From contig NZ_VOHQ01000011.1 of the NCBI RefSeq assembly GCF_009192765.1, positions 1 to 64,000 of the forward strand: a stretch of 64,000 bases of DNA, in the 5' to 3' direction. Source of the stretch: Agriterribacter humi. GTDB taxonomy: Bacteria; Bacteroidota; Bacteroidia; Chitinophagales; Chitinophagaceae. Below, piece after piece: positions 1 through 9,096 of the stretch. The stretch's first letter is position 1; each line of letters begins with the position of its first letter. Below the pieces are notes generated by a model. That model saw nothing but the letters and a program-made list of their open reading frames with translations, was not told the DNA's origin and did no database searches. The position numbers were made by a program, and so were the translations under genes.

Positions 1-481
1 CGCTTCTTTAGCCAGGGCATTACGCATAGACATGACACCCATGGTTGACCTGGGGTTTTTGCTCATTACATTTTTTATTTTTAATTCGGTGGTAAGCAAA
101 CCGTCGGCTATGCAACTGTTACTGCCTGCTGATGGGCCAACCACTCCTTTTGCGGCAACCCGAACGCTTACCGTATTATTAGGAAACAATGGCACTGCAA
201 TATGCTATGGAGGCTTTGCACATCAGCCATCCGGTTTAAGTGTGGTGAACCTCTTTTCGGATCAACAGGCTTTGCGTAATGTCATCGTAAAGCAGCAGCT
301 TACCGTTAAACAGGCATTAGGTAATCAAGCTTCGCTGACGGTTATTATTAAGCCGGGTTGGCAAAGCAACTACCGGCAACTTGTAGCTGCATTAGATGAA
401 ATGACCATCAGCGGCATAAAAAAATATGCCATAGCAGATATGGATGAAGCCGATAGAAAATTACTCGCGTTCCCACATTAG
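1..481 (+). CDS. ExbD/TolR family biopolymer transport protein (5' end outside window)
   Basis: Frame 2 is open from the first bases and reads ...RALRIDMTPMVDLGFLLITFFIF, the periplasm-proximal membrane entry of ExbD/TolR proteins, with the conserved Asp in the membrane helix (MTPMVDLGFLL). The gene therefore begins before the window, and the ATG at 32 is an internal Met. The remaining part is a small periplasmic domain ending ADMDEADRKLLAFPH. ExbD works with ExbB as a proton-driven motor that energises TonB-dependent outer-membrane transport. The stop codon (479-481) lies 20 bp before the mnmE ATG. Family confidence is high; the exact subfamily (ExbD or TolR) cannot be told from the fragment. 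Confidence 0.85.
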   Translation, partial: ASLARALRIDMTPMVDLGFLLITFFIFNSVVSKPSAMQLLLPADGPTTPFAATRTLTVLLGNNGTAICYGGFAHQPSGLSVVNLFSDQQALRNVIVKQQLTVKQALGNQASLTVIIKPGWQSNYRQLVAALDEMTISGIKKYAIADMDEADRKLLAFPH

Positions 482-501
482 CAGAGTTGTATTTTTGCGC
501 C

Positions 502-1881
502 ATGTCGCACACATTTTCAACATGGGATGATACAATTGTGGCCCTTGCAACGCCCCCTGGCATTGGAGCCATAGGTGTTATACGATTGAGCGGACAAAAC
601 AGTATTGCCATTGCAGATATATTATTTACGGGCAAAAATCTTTTGCACCAGGCTTCTCATACCCTGCATGTGGGAATGCTAAAAAATGAAAACGAGGAAC
701 TGGATGAGGTGGTGATATCATTGTACAAAGCGCCCAAATCCTATACAGGCGAAAATATAGTGGAGATCAGTTGCCATGGCTCACCCTTTATTCAGCAGCA
801 GATCATTGAAGCCTGTATACAAAAAGGCGCCCGCCTGGCTAAGCCGGGTGAATTTACCCAAAGAGCATTTTTAAATGGAAAGATGGATCTTACCCAGGCC
901 GAAGCAGTAGCAGATGTAATTGCAGCGCATTCCCTGGCTGCTCAACAAACAGCGCTTAAACAATTGCGGGGCGGCTTTTCTTCCGATTTAAAAGAGCTAC
1001 GCAACCAGTTGATCGGGTTTGCGGCCCTCATTGAACTGGAACTCGATTTTTCGCAGGAAGATGTGGAATTTGCCGACCGTTTGCAATTAGAACAACTCAT
1101 AGCCAGGTTAATGCTGGCGACTACTCAGTTAATCAACTCTTTTAAATTAGGCAACTCAATAAAAAATGGTGTGAACGTAGCTATCATTGGCAGGCCCAAT
1201 GCAGGCAAATCAACCTTGCTGAATGCATTGTTAAATGAAGAAAGAGCTATCGTAAGCGAAATTGCAGGAACCACACGCGATACCATCGAAGAAGTATTGA
1301 ACATCAATGGCGTATTGTTTCGCCTGGTAGATACAGCAGGTATAAGGGAACATTCAACCGATAGCATCGAAAACCTGGGCATTGAACGCAGCAAACAAAA
1401 TGCTGAAAAATCGGATATTATTATTCACCTGGCAGATGTTACCTGTGAAGACAAGGAAGAAATTACATGGTTGAAAAATTATAGAAACAAGGTTATTGAT
1501 GTATTCAATAAATATGATGAAGCCTGGCCGGGCTATCGCAATGCCAGTGCTATAGCCGAATCCGCAGCAGGGATATACATATCTGCTAAAAACAAGCAGG
1601 GCATTGAAGAGCTGAAATCAATGATGTTTGAAAAAGCCATTGGTGAAACCATTCAAACCGAAAACACTATCGTTACCAATGCCCGCCATTATGCCGCTTT
1701 AAAAAAAATATCAGAATGCCTGAACGATATTAAAACAGGGATGGACAATAACCTCACCGGCGACCTGCTGGCGCCCGACATCCGCCGCTGCCTGCATTAC
1801 TTAGGCGAAATAACGGGGCAGGTGGAAACAGACCGCGATATACTGGGAACAATATTCGGGAAGTTTTGTATTGGAAAGTAA
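502..1881 (+). CDS. mnmE: tRNA modification GTPase MnmE (TrmE)
   Basis: MnmE forms a complex with MnmG and installs the carboxymethylaminomethyl group on U34 of certain tRNAs. The protein has an N-terminal folate-binding domain (GIGAIGVIRLSG, about residues 10-22), a helical domain, an inserted G domain with Walker A GRPNAGKS, TTRDT switch, DTAG and NKYD, and the canonical C-terminal CIGK whose Cys is required for activity. A TTG at 487 would give five extra residues; ATG at 502 (MSHTFSTWDDTI) fits the family better. A TATTTTTG box at 490-497 resembles the Bacteroidota -7 element but sits almost on the start codon. The gene is intact (459 aa) although an integrative element lies just downstream. 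Confidence 0.97.
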   Translation: MSHTFSTWDDTIVALATPPGIGAIGVIRLSGQNSIAIADILFTGKNLLHQASHTLHVGMLKNENEELDEVVISLYKAPKSYTGENIVEISCHGSPFIQQQIIEACIQKGARLAKPGEFTQRAFLNGKMDLTQAEAVADVIAAHSLAAQQTALKQLRGGFSSDLKELRNQLIGFAALIELELDFSQEDVEFADRLQLEQLIARLMLATTQLINSFKLGNSIKNGVNVAIIGRPNAGKSTLLNALLNEERAIVSEIAGTTRDTIEEVLNINGVLFRLVDTAGIREHSTDSIENLGIERSKQNAEKSDIIIHLADVTCEDKEEITWLKNYRNKVIDVFNKYDEAWPGYRNASAIAESAAGIYISAKNKQGIEELKSMMFEKAIGETIQTENTIVTNARHYAALKKISECLNDIKTGMDNNLTGDLLAPDIRRCLHYLGEITGQVETDRDILGTIFGKFCIGK

Positions 1882-1918
1882 CTGCCATAAACAATCAAAT
1901 AATAAACATTTAAGAAAA

Positions 1919-1952
1919 CACTATAAAGCCCTGTAAATAGGGCTTTATAGTG
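1919..1952. terminator. Strong hairpin after mnmE, probable terminator
   Basis: A perfect 14-bp inverted repeat (1919-1932 with 1939-1952; core AAAGCCCT / AGGGCTTT) surrounds a 6-nt loop. It stands 38 bp after the mnmE stop. The A-rich left arm and T-rich right arm resemble intrinsic terminators, but there is no long T run after the stem. It also marks the last chromosomal-looking sequence before the integrative element. Confidence 0.6.
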
Positions 1953-2002
1953 CCTATTGCCTGAGGTTGTTTTGTTTTAATAGTGGTTTGTTACGGTAAT
2001 AA

Positions 2003-2060
2003 TTGTACCTTCATTGTACCTCTGAGCAATTAAATCGATTTTTCGATTTTTTTTGTACCT
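2003..2060. repeat. Left att region: three TTGTACC repeats
   Basis: TTGTACC occurs at 2003-2009, 2014-2020 and 2054-2060 (within TTTGTACCT), all in one orientation, upstream of the excisionase-like gene and the integrase. The first pair matches the right-end pair at 11154-11171. These are likely core or arm sites for the integrase. Confidence 0.6.
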
Positions 2061-2136
2061 CAAAAAGATAGATTAGGTAACTTATTTACTCTTATGGTAG
2101 CTTAAAGGAATCTAAAGGAATTAAATATAGGGTGAA

Positions 2137-2514
2137 ATGAGCGGTTCAACTTTTAGGATATTGAAACAGTGTATTCATTGCGGCAACATGTTTGAAGCCC
2201 AAAAAGTAACTACAGCTTATTGTTCGCACAAGTGCAATTCAGCACACTACAAGCTAAAAAAGAGGCTGGAACGTAAGGAAGAGGCTGAAAAGGGTTTAGA
2301 TAAGACCCGATCATTCAAACCTAAAATAACGGCTTTAAATAGAGCAATGATTAACGACAAGGAGTTTTTGACAGTAAAGGAAATAGCTGTATTGTTTCAA
2401 TGTTCGCCAAAAGCGGTTTATTCCTTTATTCGATCAGGTGTTTTGGCAGCTACCAATTTAGGCAAGCGGAAAACACTTATAAAACGCTCAAATATTGATA
2501 AACTGTTTAGTTAA
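2137..2514 (+). CDS. Zinc-ribbon plus excisionase-type HTH protein
   Basis: The N-terminal part has C-x2-C...C-x3-C spacing (CIHCGNMF...YCSHKC, residues 12-32), a small zinc-ribbon-like module. The C-terminal part (about 75-125) is a MerR/excisionase-like winged helix: FLTVKEIAVLFQCSPKAVYSFIRSGVLAATNLGKR. It abuts the integrase directly. In Bacteroidota elements such proteins direct excision or regulate the integrase; that role here is inferred from position. Starts at ATG 2137 after GGGTGAA. The length of 125 aa is typical for this class. Confidence 0.75.
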   Translation: MSGSTFRILKQCIHCGNMFEAQKVTTAYCSHKCNSAHYKLKKRLERKEEAEKGLDKTRSFKPKITALNRAMINDKEFLTVKEIAVLFQCSPKAVYSFIRSGVLAATNLGKRKTLIKRSNIDKLFS

Positions 2515-2535
2515 TTGACGGTAAAAAAAATCAAA

Positions 2536-3774
2536 ATGGCAACCAAAGTCAAACTAAGACAAAAACCAATTTCAGGAAATAGGCAAAGTTTGTACCTAGA
2601 CTTTTACCCAGCCATTCCCCATCCTGAGACCGGGAAGCTAACGCGAAGAGAGTTCTTAAATATGTTTCTGAGAAATGAAACTGAAATAGAGGAACAAAAA
2701 TATTTTGATGGGGAAGGTAAAGAGCTAAAAAGGTTTATTCCTGTATTGGATAAAAAGGGAAATCCAAAGAAAATAAAGCTCAACCCTATTGAAAAGCAGC
2801 ATAACAAAGAAACTTTACAGCTTGCCGAACAGATAAGGCAAAAGCGCGAGAATCATATAAATAAACCCGAAATATACACTGGCTACGAAAAGGAACAATT
2901 AAAAATAAAAGAGCTTGGTGAGCGCAATTTTATTGCTTATTTTAAAAGTCTGGCTGACAAACGTAAAGCTTCAAATTATGACAACTGGATTTCCGCGTAT
3001 AAATATCTTGACGCCTTCACGAACGGGAATTTAAAGTTTGCAGACCTCAATGAAAAGTTTTGTGATGAGTTTAAAGAATATTTGCTCACCGCCAAAAGCA
3101 ACAAGAGTAAAAAAGTAACTCTTTCGCAAAATTCAGCGGTTTCCTATTTCAATAAATTGAAGGCGACAATGAAACAAGCCTATAAGGATGGATATTTAAA
3201 AACGGATATTAACAATAAGGTTGGGTCAATAAAGCAAGCCGAAACGAAAAGGAATTTTTTGACAATTGAGGAAATGAATAGCCTTGTAGCAACAGATTGC
3301 AAAAATCCCTTACTAAAACGCGCAGCCATATTTTCGGCACTGACAGGGATGAGGTTTTCAGATATTCAAAAACTTGTGTGGGGGGAATTGGAATATATTG
3401 AGGGCAGTGGATATTTTATTCAATACAAACAGCAAAAAACAAAGGGAGTTGAGAGGATGCCTATTTCTGAACAGGCTTTTAGCTTACTTGGGGACCGCAA
3501 AGATCAAAACAGCAAAGTATTTGAGGGACTTACTTATTCGGCTTATGAAAATAAGCATTTATCAAAATGGATAGGACTTGCAGGAATCAATAAGGATATA
3601 ACTTTTCATTGTTTTCGCCATACCTATGCTACCCTACAACTTAGTTATGGAACCGACATTTATACGGTTTCAAAAATGCTTGGTCACAGAGAACTAAAAA
3701 CAACTCAGATCTATGCAAAAATTATTGACCAAACAAAACGTAATGCAGCTGATAAAATTAGATTGGACTTTTGA
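2536..3774 (+). CDS. Tyrosine recombinase (phage integrase family)
   Basis: Site-specific recombinase that would integrate and excise the 2.0-11.2 kb element. An N-terminal arm-binding domain (about 1-100) is followed by a SAM-like core-binding domain (about 125-215, ISAYKYLDAFTNG) and the catalytic domain. The catalytic residues are visible: Arg in TGMRFSDIQKL, His-x-x-Arg in FHCFRHTYAT, the later His in MLGHRELKTT and the Tyr nucleophile in QIYAKII. ATG 2536 gives 412 aa; a TTG at 2515, overlapping the upstream stop, would add seven residues. A CAGCTG site (PvuII specificity) lies at 3746-3751 in this gene. Confidence 0.95.
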   Translation: MATKVKLRQKPISGNRQSLYLDFYPAIPHPETGKLTRREFLNMFLRNETEIEEQKYFDGEGKELKRFIPVLDKKGNPKKIKLNPIEKQHNKETLQLAEQIRQKRENHINKPEIYTGYEKEQLKIKELGERNFIAYFKSLADKRKASNYDNWISAYKYLDAFTNGNLKFADLNEKFCDEFKEYLLTAKSNKSKKVTLSQNSAVSYFNKLKATMKQAYKDGYLKTDINNKVGSIKQAETKRNFLTIEEMNSLVATDCKNPLLKRAAIFSALTGMRFSDIQKLVWGELEYIEGSGYFIQYKQQKTKGVERMPISEQAFSLLGDRKDQNSKVFEGLTYSAYENKHLSKWIGLAGINKDITFHCFRHTYATLQLSYGTDIYTVSKMLGHRELKTTQIYAKIIDQTKRNAADKIRLDF

Positions 3775-3792
3775 CGGAAAATTTATTAATAA

Positions 3793-5088
3793 ATGGACGA
3801 ATATTTTATAAAACCAGAGTTTTTTGAAAGTGACTCAATCAAAAAATTTTATGAATATAAGGTAGATGGCAAGTTGAGAGGAATGAATGTAAAAGCTAAT
3901 GGTAAGACATATAAAGTCTATGTTCGTGAGCTTTTTGAGATTCTCTCAAATAAAGAAATACCTTGCTATCAAGGGTTATTAAATGGGTTCCCGCTCATAG
4001 AAGATTACGCTAAAGGATTTAATAAGGGAGTATCATATTTTAATAATGAGTATGCCGCAAAGCCAGACACCATTTACAGCAATAAAGAAGATTATATAAA
4101 CAATTTGCATTTATGCTTTTTTCATAAAGCGCCAGAACAGAATAAGGGCTGGATACATTGGATTAACAGCTATCCTTTTATAATAACTAATAAGGTTATT
4201 GAAGAATATGGATATTATGCCGGGATTAATAACTCATTGGAGAGATTGAAGGAAAAGCATTCTGTTTTGTTCAAAGATTTTGAAATTCATCCAGAGTCTA
4301 AACCAACTAAATCAATGCCTTCGGATAAAAATAATAATGAATTAAGGCTTAGTGATTTGTTTGAAGATAATTCATTTTACGAAAGATTAATTTCTGAATT
4401 CGAAAAAAAGCTTGCAACTACTGCTGTGTTTATTTCCGAGATTGAATTCATAAATAGCGAACGAGACAGGATTAACCATCTGTATTTGAATCCAATAGAA
4501 GTTAAATTGTTAGATGACGGTGCTGCTAAAATGGGTCCCCAATTTAAGTTTGATGAATATAGGAGATATGCATTTGATTGGTTGATGCAAGGAGATAATC
4601 GTATTTTAAGAAATATTCTAGCGGCTGCGCAACGAAATTATTTAGTCTTGTTTCAATTAAATGATGTCCCACCTGACTTCGACCAATCCATAGTTACGCA
4701 CTTAAAAGCTGGGGTAGCTTATGTTGCTTATTATAAATTTTTGAGCCAAAAGTTAGATGAATTGTCAACTAATAATAATTCAAAAATTAAGCATAAATTA
4801 AATACTCTAAAAGATATTTTCTCTAACACAGAATCTAAAATTTCTGTTATAAAAGAAGCCATCAAAGATTTAAATATAACAAAGGATTTGAGTGAAAGAG
4901 CCATAACCGGCTTTATTAACGGATGCAAAGAAGCCGATGCTCTACCGCAAATTAATGATACTGATTTATTAAGGATTGTTTTTAATGAAATTGGTAAAAC
5001 CTACGGTAAAACAAATAAGCCTCGTTACGATAAAGATACCTATAGTCGTTTTTTGAAAGATACAAAACGATACTTCGGAATAAAATAA
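3793..5088 (+). CDS. Unrecognised 431-aa element protein
   Basis: I do not recognise a family. The protein is Lys/Asn/Tyr-rich, soluble (no signal peptide or membrane segment) and probably two-part. An N-terminal half contains the aromatic-rich stretch HLCFFHKAPEQNKGWIHWI, then a polar linker (about residues 168-185, SKPTKSMPSDKNNNE). The C-terminal half (about 190-431) is helical, with INHLYLNPIEVKLL and a basic end (TNKPRYDKDTYSRFLKDTKRYFGIK). It starts 19 bp after the integrase and ends 79 bp before the next HTH gene, so it belongs to the element's core block rather than its cargo. A role in element maintenance is conceivable but unsupported. Confidence 0.7.
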   Translation: MDEYFIKPEFFESDSIKKFYEYKVDGKLRGMNVKANGKTYKVYVRELFEILSNKEIPCYQGLLNGFPLIEDYAKGFNKGVSYFNNEYAAKPDTIYSNKEDYINNLHLCFFHKAPEQNKGWIHWINSYPFIITNKVIEEYGYYAGINNSLERLKEKHSVLFKDFEIHPESKPTKSMPSDKNNNELRLSDLFEDNSFYERLISEFEKKLATTAVFISEIEFINSERDRINHLYLNPIEVKLLDDGAAKMGPQFKFDEYRRYAFDWLMQGDNRILRNILAAAQRNYLVLFQLNDVPPDFDQSIVTHLKAGVAYVAYYKFLSQKLDELSTNNNSKIKHKLNTLKDIFSNTESKISVIKEAIKDLNITKDLSERAITGFINGCKEADALPQINDTDLLRIVFNEIGKTYGKTNKPRYDKDTYSRFLKDTKRYFGIK

Positions 5089-5167
5089 AGGTCTTTTGGG
5101 GTCTTCCCCCTTATTCCCCCCTATAATTTTTTCTATTTGTGCATTGTTAATTTCAAAAATTGAAGCA

Positions 5168-5500
5168 ATGCAAATTGTAACCGTTTCCTTTCATGACTTA
5201 CAGTTATTGTTAGATAGAACTGCAGAAAGGGTAATACAAGCCATTAAAGATAGAAGGGAAGAACTAACTTCAGAATGCTGGTTTGATCTAAATGAACTTT
5301 GCGATTATTTGCCTGATAAGCCAGCAAGAGCTACAGTATACGGTTGGGTACACGATGGTACAATACCTTGTCACAAGGGAGGAAAAAAACTCAGGTTTCT
5401 AAAGTCTGAAATTGATGCCTGGCTAATGCAGGGCAGAAAGAAAACTCTTAAGGAAACCTATGAGGAAGCTGCCGTTTATATAAAAAATAAACTGGTGTAA
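5168..5500 (+). CDS. Helix-turn-helix (excisionase family) protein upstream of Rep
   Basis: A MerR-like winged helix at about residues 35-95 reads CWFDLNELCDYLPDKPARATVYGWVHDGTIPCHKGGKK, followed by FLKSEIDAWL, the standard pattern of Bacteroidota element HTH_17 proteins. The start is set at ATG 5168 (MQIVTVSFHDLQ, 110 aa); the longer reading from 5096 adds a Pro/Phe-rich stretch that does not look like part of the family. It ends 1 bp before the rep start codon, so the two are almost certainly one operon, and it probably regulates or assists replication. Confidence 0.8.
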   Translation: MQIVTVSFHDLQLLLDRTAERVIQAIKDRREELTSECWFDLNELCDYLPDKPARATVYGWVHDGTIPCHKGGKKLRFLKSEIDAWLMQGRKKTLKETYEEAAVYIKNKLV

Positions 5501-5501
5501 C

Positions 5502-6575
5502 ATGAAACGCAAGCCGCATTCTAACGCCTTTTCGGGAAGCTCTCTCGATACATTAGCACAAACCGAGACAAGTTTTGCAAGTGGAGATGCTATAATTGTC
5601 AATGGGAAGGGCAGTGACGTAAGTAATATCAAGAGTTTGAAAGGAAAAGCAAAACGAAAATTAGTTACTCAAAAAATGATTTTTAGTTTGTTGGACGTGG
5701 CCAAGAAAAACGGGAGCAAAGACAGAGTAAAAGGTTATTACAATACTTTTCATTGTCAGAATAAAATCGATACAGCAAATGGTAGGTCATACGGGAAATA
5801 CTGCAAAAATAGGTTTTGTACTTTGTGCGCAGCAATCAGAAAAGCTCAGATCATAAATAAATACCTGCCAGAGTTACAAAAATGGAAAGCGCCATATTTT
5901 GTGACAATAACTGCTAAAAGCGTTCATGCAAAAAGTTTGAAAAAGAGAATGCAGGATATGAACAGAGGTCTAAGGATACTAACAAGTAAGTATCGCAAAC
6001 GTGCAATAAGGGGGACCAATATAAAACTTATCGGAATTAAATCCTTAGAGTGCAATTTCAATCCTAGGGATAAAACTTACAATCCACATTTGCATATTAT
6101 AGTAAAAACCAAGGATATGGCAGATATCTTAGTAAAGGAGTGGCTGCAGCTTTGTACACCTAAGTTTGCACGAAGCTTTGGGCAAAAAATCATAAAAATT
6201 AAAGACCTTGAAAAGCAGTTGATTGAAACCATAAAATATGGAAGTAAGGTTTTTACCGAACCCGATGTAAGAAAAAAGGGCAAGAAAAAGGAAGGTAGCG
6301 CAGACATAAGAAACATCTACGTAGTGGCTTTGGATAATATATTTGAGGCGATGAAAGGCTTAAGAATATTTGATCGTTTCGGCTTTAACCTTCCTCCAAA
6401 TCTGCTTAAAAACGAAGCGCATTCAACTCTGGTAACAGATTTTAAGGAATGGGTATATGACATTAAAACTTTTGATTGGCGCAATACTAAAACCGGTGAA
6501 TTCTTAACTAAATTTCATCCAATGTTTAATTTACTTGTTCTGTTAGAATTAGGTATTGATGTTGAAAAGGAGTAA
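5502..6575 (+). CDS. HUH-type replication initiation protein (rolling-circle Rep)
   Basis: A Cys cluster (C-x4-C-x2-C, KYCKNRFCTLC, residues 99-109) precedes the HUH motif YNPHLHIIV (His196, His198) and a downstream Tyr/Lys motif ETIKYGSKV (Tyr246, Lys249). This order matches Rep_1-type rolling-circle initiators, which nick one strand through the Tyr. It lets the excised circle replicate, or may act as a mobilisation nickase since no separate relaxase is present; the second role is inference. It is coupled to the HTH gene just upstream (1-bp gap). The N-terminal 50 residues are Ser/Lys-rich and likely disordered. Confidence 0.85.
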   Translation: MKRKPHSNAFSGSSLDTLAQTETSFASGDAIIVNGKGSDVSNIKSLKGKAKRKLVTQKMIFSLLDVAKKNGSKDRVKGYYNTFHCQNKIDTANGRSYGKYCKNRFCTLCAAIRKAQIINKYLPELQKWKAPYFVTITAKSVHAKSLKKRMQDMNRGLRILTSKYRKRAIRGTNIKLIGIKSLECNFNPRDKTYNPHLHIIVKTKDMADILVKEWLQLCTPKFARSFGQKIIKIKDLEKQLIETIKYGSKVFTEPDVRKKGKKKEGSADIRNIYVVALDNIFEAMKGLRIFDRFGFNLPPNLLKNEAHSTLVTDFKEWVYDIKTFDWRNTKTGEFLTKFHPMFNLLVLLELGIDVEKE

Positions 6576-6778
6576 CGGTAAATGAAATACAAATCCCAAC
6601 TACAAATAGTATATGGTTATTAAAAAACATTAATATTTAATAGCCCGCTAATTGATGGGACTTTGAGTTGTCAACAAATATACTACCATTAATTTTTGCA
6701 CTATTTGAACTGAAGGAATTAGATTTGTGCTACTTCACCCAAGCCTAAACTGTTTAGAAGCAATCATAACAAGATAAT

Positions 6779-7909
6779 TTGGAAAAAATAGTATTTTATT
6801 CTTGGCAATCAGATTTGCCAAATAACACAAATAGGACTTTTATTCAAGTAGTAATTGAAAGAGCAATCGGACAATTGAATAAAGAGAATTTACATTTGGA
6901 ATTGGTGTTAGATAGCGATACCAAAAGAACTGAAGGTGCCTCCGAGATAGCGAATACGATACTATCCAAAATTGGAAAATCCAAGATTTTTATAGCCGAT
7001 GTGACAATTGTGTATTCCGATAATAATAAACGCAAATGTCCAAATCCGAATGTTCTAATAGAATTAGGATACGCAGCAAAATCCATAGGCTGGTCGAACA
7101 TAATTTGTATATGCAATACTCAATATGGAGCTATCGATGATTTGCCATTCGATATTCGGCACCGGAAAATCATATCATATAGTACAGTCGATTTCGCTAC
7201 TAAAAGAGAGTCCCAAATCATCTTGACTAATAAAGTCAAAGAACAAATATCTTTAGTCGCTAAAAAGATTGAGGGATTACAGACTATTACCAACTATATT
7301 AAATCGGCTGTTGACAAAATAATACTAAGCATCTGTAACGACCTTTTTAAATTGGTCCATCAATACGAATATCAATTTGATCCAAAAACTGTTTGGGATT
7401 TTCTGTCTATTAATCGGGACGATTTAAATAGGCTATTGGGCGGAAATAAATTTATAGGCTTTTCATTGTTCAAAACTTGGAAAGAATATTCAGACGAGAT
7501 AGCGAAAATAATTAATCAACCACTTTTTATTGAGCACAGTACTCAAGAACTAAAGGGAAGTTGCATAAGAGTAATTGAAAATCTCAATTTATTTTCCCAT
7601 TTCCTAACTGACTCAACTTATTTTAAGAGTACTGGTCTTAAAGCCAGTGAGTTCGAAATTGTCAGCGGACTATCATTGACAGATGAAAATCCTATTAATA
7701 GCTTTATTCTTGGGAAAAAAACCGATTCACAGCATCTTGTGGTTGTTGACTCCTGTAATCTGAATAAGCATGCTTACTTAAACGCACTGAATATAATTGA
7801 ATTAAATGAGAAAAAATCAGATGGCTTTTTGTTTTCACTTGCAATTTTGATTCTTTCCATTAAGAAATTAATTGAAGAGAATGGCAATTCAATACTTATC
7901 CGACCTTAA
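6779..7909 (+). CDS. TIR-like domain protein, possible defence effector
   Basis: The first 150 residues match the widespread bacterial 'YSWQSD' TIR-like nucleotide-binding family: IVFYSWQSDLPNNTNR, then LVLDSDT, KSKIFIADVTIVYS and NPNVLIELGYA, whose Glu95 is in the position expected for a catalytic acid in NAD-cleaving TIR folds. Residues about 165-376 are an unrecognised, mainly helical region. The start is TTG 6779: an in-frame stop lies at 6767-6769 and no ATG intervenes, and MEKIVFYSWQS is the expected family N-terminus. It is a stand-alone gene with about 200 bp on either side. The cargo position beside an R-M system suggests phage defence, but neither NADase activity nor a sensor partner can be shown from sequence. 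Confidence 0.75.
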   Translation: MEKIVFYSWQSDLPNNTNRTFIQVVIERAIGQLNKENLHLELVLDSDTKRTEGASEIANTILSKIGKSKIFIADVTIVYSDNNKRKCPNPNVLIELGYAAKSIGWSNIICICNTQYGAIDDLPFDIRHRKIISYSTVDFATKRESQIILTNKVKEQISLVAKKIEGLQTITNYIKSAVDKIILSICNDLFKLVHQYEYQFDPKTVWDFLSINRDDLNRLLGGNKFIGFSLFKTWKEYSDEIAKIINQPLFIEHSTQELKGSCIRVIENLNLFSHFLTDSTYFKSTGLKASEFEIVSGLSLTDENPINSFILGKKTDSQHLVVVDSCNLNKHAYLNALNIIELNEKKSDGFLFSLAILILSIKKLIEENGNSILIRP

Positions 7910-8128
7910 GTATATAATAACTGTAATTAACATTTTTTGCCAAAAGTTTGACTAAAGTAGCTTGTAGCATACCGTCTGGATTAAGCGTTGCTGTGTTGAC
8001 CTATAAGTTAAAGCAGTTAGATTAAATTGCCGCTAATTTGATTATAGTATTGAGACGGATCAATAGGTAAACCATATCAGACATGTCAGCCGACATTAAC
8101 TTTTAAATATTTTGGATACAGATTTGTT

Positions 8129-8962
8129 TTATTCATTATCCTTATATGCAAGGATATATTCGCCTGCATTGTGATACCCGACTTTAGTAAAAACTCGGTT
8201 GGATTGAGGAGTCAAGGCATTAGTTTGCAGCATCACAAATTCATTCCCAGTATTTAGAAGACCTTTTGTTATCTCTTTTACTAACGAAGAGCCATATCCT
8301 TTATTTCTATAGGCAGGATCGGTGTAGAAATGCCCAATTACTGGGAATTCAAATTTATTATAAATAGCCTGAGCGATTGCGCATAATTTACCGTTGTCAA
8401 TCCATTGATACAACGTTTCTTCTTGTATACCAATGATAATTCTTCTAGCTGCTTCCGGAAATGTGACATTTCTACCATAGTAGTCTTTTTCAAATCCTCT
8501 GCTTAATAATATCAGATCATCCAACCTTTTCATTTCAGCCATCTCGATAGAGCCTGAAGCAGCTACTAAAGATTTATTGACTTCGGCGCATTTATAGCAA
8601 ATGCGATGTTTCTGTGTTTGGTAACTGGCATGATTTATTTCGAACAACTTTTCTACAGTGTATTTGGATCCAGCAAATTGAAATTTTTTGAACTTTTCGA
8701 ATTCCAATTGTTTAGAAAGTAGTGGGATTAGAGTTTTATCATATTTGTTATCATAAATCAGACATACCTCTGCGGTTTTCAATACAGCAATTTGATTCAG
8801 ACCATTGCTGATATTAAATAAATCATCAAGAATTTCCTTCCCCTTTGCAAGCCGATCAATCATTTGCTGCAAGAAAAAATATTGCATAGGATTTGATTCA
8901 ATCAAATCCTGGTTATGGCTCTTGAAATCCGCCAAATTCGAAAATCTTATTGCGTGACTCAT
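8129..8962 (-). CDS. GNAT family N-acetyltransferase
   Basis: The C-terminal half (about residues 165-277) is a GNAT fold with a clear acetyl-CoA motif: FYTDPAYRNKGYGSSLV, then LQTNALTPQSNRVFTKVGYH, typical of the FR47-like group. The N-terminal 140 residues are helical and have no motif I recognise (CYKCAEVNKSLVAASGS lies at about 115-130). The substrate is unknown. The gene is convergent with the TIR-like gene and transcribed in the same direction as the controller-endonuclease gene 134 bp upstream of it. It is likely cargo; it could be a resistance or toxin acetyltransferase, but nothing in the sequence decides. Confidence 0.85.
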   Translation of the reverse strand: MSHAIRFSNLADFKSHNQDLIESNPMQYFFLQQMIDRLAKGKEILDDLFNISNGLNQIAVLKTAEVCLIYDNKYDKTLIPLLSKQLEFEKFKKFQFAGSKYTVEKLFEINHASYQTQKHRICYKCAEVNKSLVAASGSIEMAEMKRLDDLILLSRGFEKDYYGRNVTFPEAARRIIIGIQEETLYQWIDNGKLCAIAQAIYNKFEFPVIGHFYTDPAYRNKGYGSSLVKEITKGLLNTGNEFVMLQTNALTPQSNRVFTKVGYHNAGEYILAYKDNE

Positions 8963-9096
8963 TGCATAATTTAGATATAATCAATGAATGCAACTGACGA
9001 CTAACAAAGTTTATCTATTTTTAGAACTATAATCAATTTGTAAAATACTAAACACAAAACGCGAAAACCCATACTGAAGACAGTTATTCAGAATGG

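Noticed and set aside
408-635. Minus-strand frame over the exbD/mnmE junction
   Set aside because: It is antisense to two well-supported genes and has no family-like sequence.
2003-2060. Iterons for plasmid-type replication
   Set aside because: The repeats match the far right end of the element and the Rep is a rolling-circle type, so an att role is more likely.
1882-2136. tRNA gene as the integration target
   Set aside because: No cloverleaf or T-loop sequence is found here or at the right border.
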